A stretch of 35,015 nt of DNA from Verrucomicrobiota bacterium. GTDB taxonomy: Bacteria > Verrucomicrobiota > Verrucomicrobiia > Opitutales > Opitutaceae. The notes under the pieces were generated by a model. The model was not told the DNA's origin. It did not search any database and saw only the letters and a list, made by a program, of their open reading frames with translations. Positions 24,246 through 32,146 of the stretch are shown here, in pieces. A program made the position numbers and the translations under genes. The stretch lies in assembly GCA_028293565.1 (NCBI GenBank), contig JAQGON010000008.1:1-35015 (forward strand). The letters are read 5' to 3'. Within the stretch, counting starts at the first letter, position 1. Every line of letters starts with the position of its first letter.

Positions 24246-26156
24246 ATGAAAAAACTCGTTTTTCTTCTCCTCGCCGCTTCGCTGCTGCCCATCGCGGCCC
24301 ACGCCCAGCCGGCCTTCAGCGGGCCTCCACCATCGCGGGCGGTGGTCCAGGACGCCGACCGGCGCCGCGAGGAATATTTCAGCCGGATCGACGAAGCGCT
24401 CGCCTGGAAGGCCGCGTCCGTGAAATTGGACACGCCCGAGGCGATCATGAAGATGAAGGACATGAGCGCGATCGCGGCGAAGCTCGTGCGTCGCGAGGAC
24501 GTGGCGGGCTGTTCGGCGGCGGTCATCGAAATCATGAAGACGCCCTCGACCGGCCCCTTCTGGATGTTTCCGGTCGCCTGCGTCGCGTACACCGGCCGCG
24601 ACCTGCTTTCGCCCGAGGCGAAGGCGGCGATCCGCCAGGCGTGGCGCTCGACGATGCAGCTGCGCGGGGACACGGAAAATCACTGGGCGATGTATTACGC
24701 GTCGCTTTACCTGATGTCGGAACTTTATCCGAACGAACCCGGCGACACCTGGTACACCGGCAAAAGCTCCGAGGAGAATCTCGCCGAATCGCGGGACTAC
24801 CTGATCCACTGGATGGACCTGATGACGACGGTCGGGCAAGGCGAATTCAACCCGACGGGATACCTCACGGAGTACGCGATTCCAATGGGGTTGATGGCGA
24901 CCTGGGCGAAGGACCCGGCGATGCGGCTGCGCGCGAGGATGACGCTCGACTGGCTGTTCGCGGACCTGGCGGCGAACAGCTTGAACGGCGTGCTGCGCGG
25001 CCCGCATGCGCGCACGACCGAGGATCCGGTGATGCAGCGCTGGAACGATCATGCGTCGTTCTACAACTGGCTCCTTTTCGGGAACACCCCGCCACCCGCG
25101 GGCTACGGCGGATTCGGAATCTATTTCGCGACAGTGGCCCGCAACTACGCGGTGCCCGAGGTGATCTACCGCATCGCCGTCGATCGTGATCGCGACTACG
25201 TGCAGCGCGATCTCAAGCGCTCGCGCCGGAGATGGCGGTACAGCGACGTCGAGATGGCGCCGATCTACAAGACGAGCTACCTGCGCCGCGATTATGCGGT
25301 CGGCTCTTACCAGGGCGGACGCGCCGATCCGATCCAGACCCATGTCTGGGACGTCACGTGGGCGGTCCCGGATCCGCGCGGCGCGCACAACACGATGTTT
25401 TCGAATCATCCGCATTCGTCGCCGGTGGACATGCAGATGTCGTTCACCGCGTATCCGGAGGCGATGATCCCCAATCTGGCGCGCGAAGGAAAACCGTCGT
25501 ACGACGAGCCCGACAAGATTCTTGGCGCCTCGCCGTACGAGCAGGTGTTCCAGGATCTCGATACGGTCGTCGCGCTTTACGACATCCCCGCCGGGGCGCG
25601 GCATCCCCAGGTCAATGGCTTCCTTTCGAAGGACCTGGTCGATCGCGAGGAGGACAAGTCGGGCTGGATTTTCGCGCGAGGCGGGAATGCCTTCCTGGCT
25701 TACCGGCCGCTGGCGGATTACACGCTGACGCCTTTTCGCGGCTACCATCAGCTGCCGTCTCCGGTCGGCTACAAATGGGAGCGCGTCGTCACCGGCGACA
25801 CGCTGCTCCAGAGCTTTCACCGGAAAAACGGCACCATCGTGCAGGCGGCGAGCGCGTCGGAGTTCGCGAGCTTCGATGCGTTCAAGCGGGCGATCCGCGC
25901 GCTTCCCCTTGAATTCAAACTTGAGCCGACCCCGACCGTGCGCATGAAAACCCTCCGCGGCAAACAGATCGAGGTCACCTATGGGAAAGCTCCCGTGATC
26001 GACGGCCGGCCGCTCGACTACGCGAAGTGGAAGCTGTTTGAAGGGCCGTATCTCAACGCCGAGAAAGGCTCGCGACGCCTGACCATCACCCACGGCCGGC
26101 TGAAGCGCGTTCTGGATTTCGCCACGCTGGCGGTGACGGATTCGGTCAGCCCCTGA
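24246..26156 (+). CDS. Secreted toroid-like protein B, paralogue of protein A
   Basis: Exported 636-residue protein of unknown function. A clean signal peptide (KKLVFLLLAASLLPIAAHA, cleavage near AHA/QP) is followed by a helix-rich domain with RGDTENHWAMYY (140-151) and GKSSEENLAESRDYLIHW. The stretch GQGEFNPTGYLTEY ends this set. A beta-rich half follows, with VVALYDIPAGAR, SGWIFARGGNAFLAYRPL and a C-terminal TITHGRLKRVLDF. The same blocks occur in protein A in the same order. The most distinct block is TENHW, a candidate active-site or glycan-binding motif. It is not a copy: many loops differ and a GG/PHARTT stretch replaces the GGAHSRVY of protein A. It precedes the GH51 gene, in the same operon. 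Confidence 0.82.
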   Translation: MKKLVFLLLAASLLPIAAHAQPAFSGPPPSRAVVQDADRRREEYFSRIDEALAWKAASVKLDTPEAIMKMKDMSAIAAKLVRREDVAGCSAAVIEIMKTPSTGPFWMFPVACVAYTGRDLLSPEAKAAIRQAWRSTMQLRGDTENHWAMYYASLYLMSELYPNEPGDTWYTGKSSEENLAESRDYLIHWMDLMTTVGQGEFNPTGYLTEYAIPMGLMATWAKDPAMRLRARMTLDWLFADLAANSLNGVLRGPHARTTEDPVMQRWNDHASFYNWLLFGNTPPPAGYGGFGIYFATVARNYAVPEVIYRIAVDRDRDYVQRDLKRSRRRWRYSDVEMAPIYKTSYLRRDYAVGSYQGGRADPIQTHVWDVTWAVPDPRGAHNTMFSNHPHSSPVDMQMSFTAYPEAMIPNLAREGKPSYDEPDKILGASPYEQVFQDLDTVVALYDIPAGARHPQVNGFLSKDLVDREEDKSGWIFARGGNAFLAYRPLADYTLTPFRGYHQLPSPVGYKWERVVTGDTLLQSFHRKNGTIVQAASASEFASFDAFKRAIRALPLEFKLEPTPTVRMKTLRGKQIEVTYGKAPVIDGRPLDYAKWKLFEGPYLNAEKGSRRLTITHGRLKRVLDFATLAVTDSVSP

Positions 26157-26174
26157 CCATCGAGCTTCTTCCCC

Positions 26175-27674
26175 ATGCCCCGCCTCACCCTCCACGCCAA
26201 CGAAGCCGGTCCGGTCATCGACCGCCACATCTTCGGGCACTTTGCCGAGCATCTGGGACGGTGCATCTACGACGGGCTCTGGGTGGGCGAGACATCGGCC
26301 GTGCCGAATGTCCGCGGCTGGCGCGCCGATCTGGTCGCGGCGCTGAAGCAGATCCGCGTTCCGAACCTGCGGTGGCCGGGCGGCTGTTTTGCGGACGATT
26401 ACCACTGGCGCGACGGGATCGGTCCGAGGGACAAGCGCCCGCGCCGGATCAATGCGCACTGGGGCGGCGTGCTCGACGACAACGCGGTCGGGACGCATGA
26501 GTTCCTCGACCTCTGCGAGCAGATCGGGTGCGAGCCCTACCTCGCGGCGAACGTCGGCAGCGGCTCGCCGCGCGAACTCCGCGAATGGGTCGAATACTGC
26601 AACGCTTCCGCCGGCACGCTCGCCGACGAGCGCGCCGCCCACGGGCGTCGCCTGCCATGGAAGGTCCGCCTCTGGGGCATCGGCAATGAGGCGTGGGGCT
26701 GCGGCGGCAACATGACCGCCGAATACTACGCGGGCGAATACCGCCGGTTCGCGACGTATGCCCGCGATTTCCCCGAGGCGCCGCTGTACCGCATCGCCAG
26801 CGGGGCGGTGAATGACGATTTTCGCTGGACCGACGTCGTGATGCGCGATGCCTACAAGGGCCCGTTCAGCGGCACGGCCATGATGCAGGGACTTTCGCTG
26901 CATTTCTATACCGTGCCGGGGCCGTGGGAGACGAAGCCGACGGCCACGCCCTTCGATCACGCGGGCTGGAAGCTCGTGATGGCGACCGGCTGGAAAATGG
27001 ACCGGATCGTCCGCGGCCATCGCGCCGTGATGGACCGCTACGATCCGGCGGGGCAGGCCGCGCTCGTGGTCGACGAATGGGGCGCGTGGTACGCGACTGA
27101 ACCCGGGACGAATCCGGCGTTTCTTTATCAGCAACAAACCGTCCGCGACGCCGTCCTTGCCGCGCTCACCCTCAATGTGTTCATCAATCACTGCGAGCGC
27201 GTCCGGATCGCGAACCTCGCGCAGGTGGTGAACGTCCTCCAGGCGGTGGCGCTGACCGAGGAAAACGGCGGCCGGATGGTGCTGACGCCGACGTGGGAGG
27301 TGTTCGCGCTCTACGCGCCGCACCAGGGCGCGAGACGGCTCGCGCTGCACAGCGACGCAAAATTCTCGACGCACGAGGGGCTCGATTACCCGGAGGTTTC
27401 GGCCACGGCGTCTGCCGCGCCCGACGGATCGATCACGCTCACCCTGTGCAACACGGATCCCGCGGCGCCGGCGGAGATCGCGCTCGCGCTGACCGGGCGC
27501 CGGCTCGTCCTGGCCGACGCGCGCGTGCTCGCCGCGCCGGCGCTCACGGCGTGCAACACCTTCGACCAGCCGCGCGCGGTCGCGACGAAGCCCATGTCCG
27601 GCGTGCGCGTCGCGGGCGACACGGCGAGCTTTTCCCTGCCGCCGGGCGCGGTCGCGGCCTTGAGGTTCTCATGA
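26175..27674 (+). CDS. GH51 alpha-L-arabinofuranosidase
   Basis: Removes alpha-L-arabinofuranosyl residues from arabinan, arabinoxylan or arabinogalactan oligosaccharides. The 499-residue enzyme has no signal peptide, so it is likely cytosolic. The N-terminal barrel holds IFGHFAEHLGRCIYDGLWVG and NLRWPGGCFADDYHW, both GH51 signatures. The acid/base Glu172 lies in GIGNEAWGCGGN and the nucleophile Glu301 in VVDEWGAWY, as in characterised family members. The C-terminal beta domain ends after about residue 390. The stop codon overlaps the GH127 start by ATGA, linking the two arabinosidases translationally. Substrate specificity (1,2/1,3/1,5 linkages) cannot be told from sequence. Confidence 0.95.
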   Translation: MPRLTLHANEAGPVIDRHIFGHFAEHLGRCIYDGLWVGETSAVPNVRGWRADLVAALKQIRVPNLRWPGGCFADDYHWRDGIGPRDKRPRRINAHWGGVLDDNAVGTHEFLDLCEQIGCEPYLAANVGSGSPRELREWVEYCNASAGTLADERAAHGRRLPWKVRLWGIGNEAWGCGGNMTAEYYAGEYRRFATYARDFPEAPLYRIASGAVNDDFRWTDVVMRDAYKGPFSGTAMMQGLSLHFYTVPGPWETKPTATPFDHAGWKLVMATGWKMDRIVRGHRAVMDRYDPAGQAALVVDEWGAWYATEPGTNPAFLYQQQTVRDAVLAALTLNVFINHCERVRIANLAQVVNVLQAVALTEENGGRMVLTPTWEVFALYAPHQGARRLALHSDAKFSTHEGLDYPEVSATASAAPDGSITLTLCNTDPAAPAEIALALTGRRLVLADARVLAAPALTACNTFDQPRAVATKPMSGVRVAGDTASFSLPPGAVAALRFS

Positions 27675-29623
27675 CGAAAACCGCGATGAACTACCTTTCC
27701 GCCCTTCCGCTGCGCGATGTCCGCCTGACCCGCGGATTCCTCGCGGAGCGCGCGCGGCTGGTTCGCGACGTGGTGATTCCTTATCAATGGGAGGCGCTCA
27801 ACGACCGCGTGGCGGGAGCCGAACGGAGCGGATGCGTGCACAACTTCCAGGTCGCCGCCGGCGAAAAACCGGGGAAATTCCACGGGCTTTTCTGGCAGGA
27901 CTCGGATCTCGCGAAGTGGATCGAGGCTGCGTCGTACCGCCTGGCGACGCATCCCGATCCGGCGCTCGACGCGGAGCTCGACCGGCTGATTGCGACGATG
28001 GCGAAGGCGCAGGGCGAGGACGGCTATCTCAACACGTATTTCCAACTGGTCGAACCGCACAACCGCTGGGCCAACCTGCGCGATTGCCACGAGCTTTATG
28101 TGGCCGGGCACATGATCGAGGCCGGCGTCGCGCATTTTCAGGCGACGGGAAAACGCACGCTGCTCGAGGTGGTCGGCAGGTTTGCCGATCTCATCGAGCG
28201 CACGTTCGGCGTCGGGCCCGGGCAGATCCCGGGTTACTGCGGGCACGAGGAGATCGAACTCGCGCTGGTCAGGCTCGCTCGCGCCACCGCCGAGCCGCGC
28301 TATGCCCGGCTCGCGGCGTATTTCATCGACCAGCGCGGACGTTCGCCGAATTACCTGCTGGAGGAGACGCGGCGCCGCGGTGAGGACAAACTTCCGTGGC
28401 ACATGTTTTTCGACGGTCTCGCGACGCTGCAGGCCGACCGCCCCGTGCGGGAGCTGGCCGAACCCGTCGGCCATGCGGTCCGGCAGATGTACCTGCTGGC
28501 GGCGATGGCCGATCTCGCGCGCGACCTCGGCGACGCGTCGCTGCGTCGCAGCTGCGACGCGCTGTGGGAAAGCATCGTGCGCCGGCATCTCTATATCACC
28601 GGCGGCGTGGGCGCGGAGCCCTACGGCGAAAAGTTCGGCGAGCCTTTTGATCTTCCACCCGACCGCGCCTACGCCGAAACCTGCGCGGCGATCGGCGTCA
28701 TCTTCTTCGCGCGCCGGATGCTGGAGCTCGAGTTGCGCGGCGATTATGCGGACGTCATCGAACGCTCGCTGTACAACAACGTGCTCAGCGGCATGTCGCT
28801 CGACGGCACGAAATTTTTCTACGTCAACCCGCTCGAGGTCGTCCCCGCGGTCGCGAGGCGCCGGTATGACTGCCACCAGGTCAAAACCCAGCGCGTCGGC
28901 TGGTTCGGCTGCGCGTGCTGTCCGCCCAACGTCGCGCGCCTCTTTGCCTCGCTCGGCGACTATGTCGCCTCGCTGCGCCCCGACGGGCTGGCGCTTCATC
29001 TTTACGCGGAGGGCGACCTCCGGTTCACACTTTCCGGGAAGGAGGTCCGGCTGGCGGTGCGGACGGATTACCCGTGGACCGAGGAGATTGCGATCGAGGT
29101 CCGGCCTTCCGAACCCGCTGAATTCACCGTTTATCTCCGGATTCCGGCGTGGTGCCGCGGGGCGTGGGTCGCGATCAACGGGATCCGAAGCAGCGCCGGA
29201 ATTTTCCCGATCGCCAGCGGCTACCTCGTGCTGGACCGCCTCTGGCAGGCGGGCGACCAGATTGTGCTCACGCTGCCGATGCCCGTCGAACGCATGCGGG
29301 CCGACCCGCGCGTGTCGGCGGTGGCCGGCCGGGTGGCGCTGCAGCGCGGGCCCTTGGTTTACTGTCTCGAGGAAGCCGATCACGGCGCGAATCTCGCGGC
29401 GGTCAGGCTTCCGAAGGACGCCGAGCTGACGACCCGATTCGATGACGCGCTGCTCGGCGGTTGTGTCGTGATCGAAGGCCGCGCGACGCGCCTTCAGCCG
29501 GGCCGCGCGCTCTACGATGCCGGCGAAACCCAGAGCGTCGGACTTCCGTTCCGCGCCGTTCCCTACGGACTCTGGGCCAACCGCGGCGAGGGCGAGATGC
29601 GCGTCTGGCTTCACGAAGCATGA
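27671..29623 (+). CDS. GH127 beta-L-arabinofuranosidase (HypBA1-like)
   Basis: Hydrolyses beta-L-arabinofuranosyl linkages such as those on hydroxyproline-linked arabinooligosaccharides of extensins. The 650-residue protein has the GH127 N-terminal pattern LPLRDVRLTRGFLAERARLV. An alpha/alpha barrel follows with GYLNTYFQLVEPHNRW and the active-site block DRAYAETCAAIG. Glu336 and Cys338 match the Glu338/Cys340 zinc ligands of HypBA1. Cys416 and Cys417 in GCACCPPNVAR match the nucleophilic Cys417 and the zinc-binding Cys418. All catalytic and metal residues are therefore intact. No signal peptide is present. The gene is translationally coupled to GH51 upstream, and its stop also overlaps an ATG (29620) by ATGA. 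Confidence 0.94.
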   Translation: MTKTAMNYLSALPLRDVRLTRGFLAERARLVRDVVIPYQWEALNDRVAGAERSGCVHNFQVAAGEKPGKFHGLFWQDSDLAKWIEAASYRLATHPDPALDAELDRLIATMAKAQGEDGYLNTYFQLVEPHNRWANLRDCHELYVAGHMIEAGVAHFQATGKRTLLEVVGRFADLIERTFGVGPGQIPGYCGHEEIELALVRLARATAEPRYARLAAYFIDQRGRSPNYLLEETRRRGEDKLPWHMFFDGLATLQADRPVRELAEPVGHAVRQMYLLAAMADLARDLGDASLRRSCDALWESIVRRHLYITGGVGAEPYGEKFGEPFDLPPDRAYAETCAAIGVIFFARRMLELELRGDYADVIERSLYNNVLSGMSLDGTKFFYVNPLEVVPAVARRRYDCHQVKTQRVGWFGCACCPPNVARLFASLGDYVASLRPDGLALHLYAEGDLRFTLSGKEVRLAVRTDYPWTEEIAIEVRPSEPAEFTVYLRIPAWCRGAWVAINGIRSSAGIFPIASGYLVLDRLWQAGDQIVLTLPMPVERMRADPRVSAVAGRVALQRGPLVYCLEEADHGANLAAVRLPKDAELTTRFDDALLGGCVVIEGRATRLQPGRALYDAGETQSVGLPFRAVPYGLWANRGEGEMRVWLHEA

Positions 29624-29718
29624 AATCCTCCACGGCAAACGGGATTGTCTGCAGAGGCCGCGGCGGAAATCGAAACCGGAGGACGGCGCGGCTTCCCGCA
29701 TTGCGTCCGCTCGGAAAC

Positions 29719-31137
29719 ATGCGCTTTCCGAAGCACTGGCTTTTGTGCGCGTGCCTGTTCGTGGTTCCGGGGGCCCGGGCCCAGGTGTCTGCGGTGCAGG
29801 AGGCGATCTTCGCCGGCGCCAAGGCGGACAAGTCGGCGCATGAATTTCTCACCCGTCTCTGCGACGATTTCGGCGGACGGCTGACGGGATCGCCGGGAAA
29901 CCGCGCGGCGCTCGACCGCACGCTGGCCGAATTGAAGGCGATGGGGGTCGACGCGCATCTGGAGAATTTCAGGATGCCTGGGTGGGTGCGCGGCCGCGAC
30001 GAGGTGATGATGCTGGCGCCGGTGAATCGTCCGCTGCGTGTGGCGTCCCTCAGCTACACGCAGGCGCAGCGGAAATTCGAGGCGGATGTCGTGAACATCG
30101 GCGACGGCCGGGAGCAGGACTTTGCCGGACTCGACGCGAAGGGGAAGATCGGCCTGCTCGCGCCGAACACGACGGTGGCGCGGGGCCAGTATGAGGAGGC
30201 CGCGGTGAAGCACGGCGTGCGCGGCATCCTGTTCATCGATCGCGTCGCCGGGGGCCAGCTGCTCGCGCGCACGGGATCGTTCACCGGCGCGCCCTTGAGA
30301 ATCCCGGTGTACAGCATCACGCAGGAAGAGGGAAACTGGATGGCGCGGCTGCTGAAGCGCGGCGAAAAAGTGCGCGTGAGCATGCTGACCCGCTCGCATT
30401 GCGAGGAGACCGGGACGTCGAACATTGTCGCGACGTTTCCCGGCCGGACGCCGGACCTGCTCGTGGTGGGTGCGCACTTCGACTCCTGGGACCTCGGACA
30501 GGGGGCGATGGACAACGGGGTGGGCACGGCGCAGCTTTATCTCCTCGCGAAACTCCTGCAGGCGCATGCACCCCGGAACCTGCGGACGGTGCAGCTGGTC
30601 TGGTTCAACGGCGAGGAGCAGGGCCTGTGGGGTTCGAGCATCCACGCCCACGCTCTCAAGCACGAGCCGGTCGCGGCGATGATCAACCTCGACATGGTCG
30701 GATTTCCGCTGTCGGTGAACTCGCTCGGATACGACGATCTGCTGCCGTCGCTGGAGGCGTACAACGCCTCGCTCGGCGGACAGAAGCTCAAGCAGGGCGT
30801 CGGCAACATCAACTGGTTCGGCAGCGACCACACGCCGTTCCAGCTCGAGGGCGTGCGCGCGATCACCTTTGGCGGGCTCATTCCGCCGGAATCCGTCCGC
30901 TACTACCACGACTTCGCGGACACGATCGACAAGGTCGATCCGCGGATGATTCCCGAGTCGACGGCGGCCATCGCGGCGCTGGTCTATCGCCTTGCGAACG
31001 AACCCGGGCTCACCACCGTGCGGCTGGCCCCGCAGGAAACGGAGGCGCTCTTCCGGAAGTACGCGCTGGAGACGCGCATGAAGGGCGTTGGAATCTGGCC
31101 GTTTGCGGAGTCCAATGTCCCGCCGAAGAAACCCTGA
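29719..31137 (+). CDS. Secreted M28-family zinc peptidase with PA insertion
   Basis: Exported zinc amino/carboxypeptidase of 472 residues. The signal peptide MRFPKHWLLCACLFVVPGARA is followed by an N-terminal region and a protease-associated insertion (about 105-205, with GVRGILFIDRVAGGQ). The M28 catalytic domain follows. The co-catalytic zinc ligands are visible: His253 in VVGAHFDSWD, Asp265 in GAMDNG, Glu299/300 in NGEEQG, Asp325 in INLDMVG and His397 in YYHDFADT. The start at 29719 gives a clean signal peptide. An upstream ATG at 29620 overlaps the GH127 stop but adds 33 basic non-signal residues. Peptide release near glycan-degrading enzymes suggests a glycoprotein substrate. It precedes dipeptidase E on the same strand. 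Confidence 0.88.
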   Translation: MRFPKHWLLCACLFVVPGARAQVSAVQEAIFAGAKADKSAHEFLTRLCDDFGGRLTGSPGNRAALDRTLAELKAMGVDAHLENFRMPGWVRGRDEVMMLAPVNRPLRVASLSYTQAQRKFEADVVNIGDGREQDFAGLDAKGKIGLLAPNTTVARGQYEEAAVKHGVRGILFIDRVAGGQLLARTGSFTGAPLRIPVYSITQEEGNWMARLLKRGEKVRVSMLTRSHCEETGTSNIVATFPGRTPDLLVVGAHFDSWDLGQGAMDNGVGTAQLYLLAKLLQAHAPRNLRTVQLVWFNGEEQGLWGSSIHAHALKHEPVAAMINLDMVGFPLSVNSLGYDDLLPSLEAYNASLGGQKLKQGVGNINWFGSDHTPFQLEGVRAITFGGLIPPESVRYYHDFADTIDKVDPRMIPESTAAIAALVYRLANEPGLTTVRLAPQETEALFRKYALETRMKGVGIWPFAESNVPPKKP

Positions 31138-31154
31138 CCTTTATTTTTCCACGC

Positions 31155-32003
31155 ATGAACCTTTCCCGCCGATCCTTCATCAAGACGCTCGCAGCCGCCG
31201 GGGCCGTGGCCACGCTGCCGGGCTGCCTCCATTCGGACGCGCCGTCGACCAACGGACCGTTTCCGGCCAAGCCCAACTTCCACACCAGCCCGAAAACATC
31301 GGTGCTGATCAGCGGCGGCACCATCGCGGTGAACGGAAAGTTCCGTCCAGCGGTGCGGGCCGCGCACAAGGTCCACTATGGCGATCGCCGCAGGATTCTG
31401 CTCGTGCTGCACGCCTCCGAGCCCAGCCGGCGCGACGCCGAGGAAGCCAAGCTGCGCGGCCTATTCGCCGAGGATCACTATGAAGCGGTCTCGCTGCATC
31501 ATTGGGAGGGTGATGAAGCCCTGCAGAAAATCGCCTCGGCGGAGGCGTTTTTTGTCGGCGGCGGCGAGACGTTCCTGCTGCTGCGGACGCTGATCGACAC
31601 GAATCAGCTCGAAGCGATCCGTCGCCGCGTCCTCGCGGGCGTTCCTTACAACGGATCGAGCGCCGGCGCGAATATCGCCGGGCCGGTGATCGGGACGACG
31701 AACGATTTCCCCGTCGTCGACGTGCCGACGCGCGCGTCGCTCGGCGTCTTCCCCGCGGTGATCAATCCGCATCACCCCTCCGTCACGGACAAGGATTACG
31801 CGGCCCGCGTCGGGAAGGTGAAGATTTACTGCCGCCTCAATCCCACCGAGACGGTGCTCGGGATGAGCAACGGATCCGTCGCGCGGCTGCACGCGGGCAA
31901 GGTGACCGTCGAAAACGGCCCGATGTTCTATTATCACGGCGCGGAGGAACGGCAGCTGCCCGAAGGCGCGTGTCCCGAGCTCACGGCCTTGGTGCGGGCT
32001 TGA
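31155..32003 (+). CDS. Dipeptidase E-like (S51) with Tat-lipoprotein signal
   Basis: Peptidase of 282 residues in the PepE/alpha-aspartyl-dipeptidase branch of family S51. The N-terminus LSRRSFIKTLAAAGAVATLPGC combines a consensus twin-arginine motif with a lipobox (LPGC), so it is predicted to be a Tat-exported lipoprotein. PepE itself is cytosolic, which makes the location unusual. The catalytic pattern is intact: Ser169 in NGSSAGANI, Asp in TTNDFPVVD, and His in VINPHHP. The C-terminal block GPMFYYHGAEERQLPEGA matches the PepE end. It would hydrolyse Asp-X dipeptides outside the cytosol. It lies 17 bases downstream of the M28 peptidase, with the threonine dehydratase next. Confidence 0.84.
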   Translation: MNLSRRSFIKTLAAAGAVATLPGCLHSDAPSTNGPFPAKPNFHTSPKTSVLISGGTIAVNGKFRPAVRAAHKVHYGDRRRILLVLHASEPSRRDAEEAKLRGLFAEDHYEAVSLHHWEGDEALQKIASAEAFFVGGGETFLLLRTLIDTNQLEAIRRRVLAGVPYNGSSAGANIAGPVIGTTNDFPVVDVPTRASLGVFPAVINPHHPSVTDKDYAARVGKVKIYCRLNPTETVLGMSNGSVARLHAGKVTVENGPMFYYHGAEERQLPEGACPELTALVRA

Positions 32004-32146
32004 GCCGGCGCCGGGCTTTCGGAGGCTCCGCAAATCGCGCGGAGGAACCTCGGAAGCCAGTCCTGAACAGCGGCGGCAGACGACAAGCCGGGGGCGGGGA
32101 GACGCGGCGGGTTGCGTTCGATGCGTCGCCGCGTGAGGATTTCCGC

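Noticed and set aside
23226-27374. A 1382-codon open frame on the minus strand
   Set aside because: It lies antisense to propeller B, toroid B and GH51, each of which has clear motifs. Its translation is Arg/His/Val-rich with no recognisable domain. It is a shadow of GC-rich codon bias.
27386-29701. A 771-codon minus-strand open frame opposite GH127
   Set aside because: GH127 on the plus strand has all catalytic cysteines and glutamates. The antisense frame has no family signature.
29620-29718. Extension of the M28 peptidase start to the ATGA-coupled ATG
   Set aside because: It adds 33 basic residues ahead of an obvious signal peptide. Kept as an alternative only, because the ATGA overlap is real.
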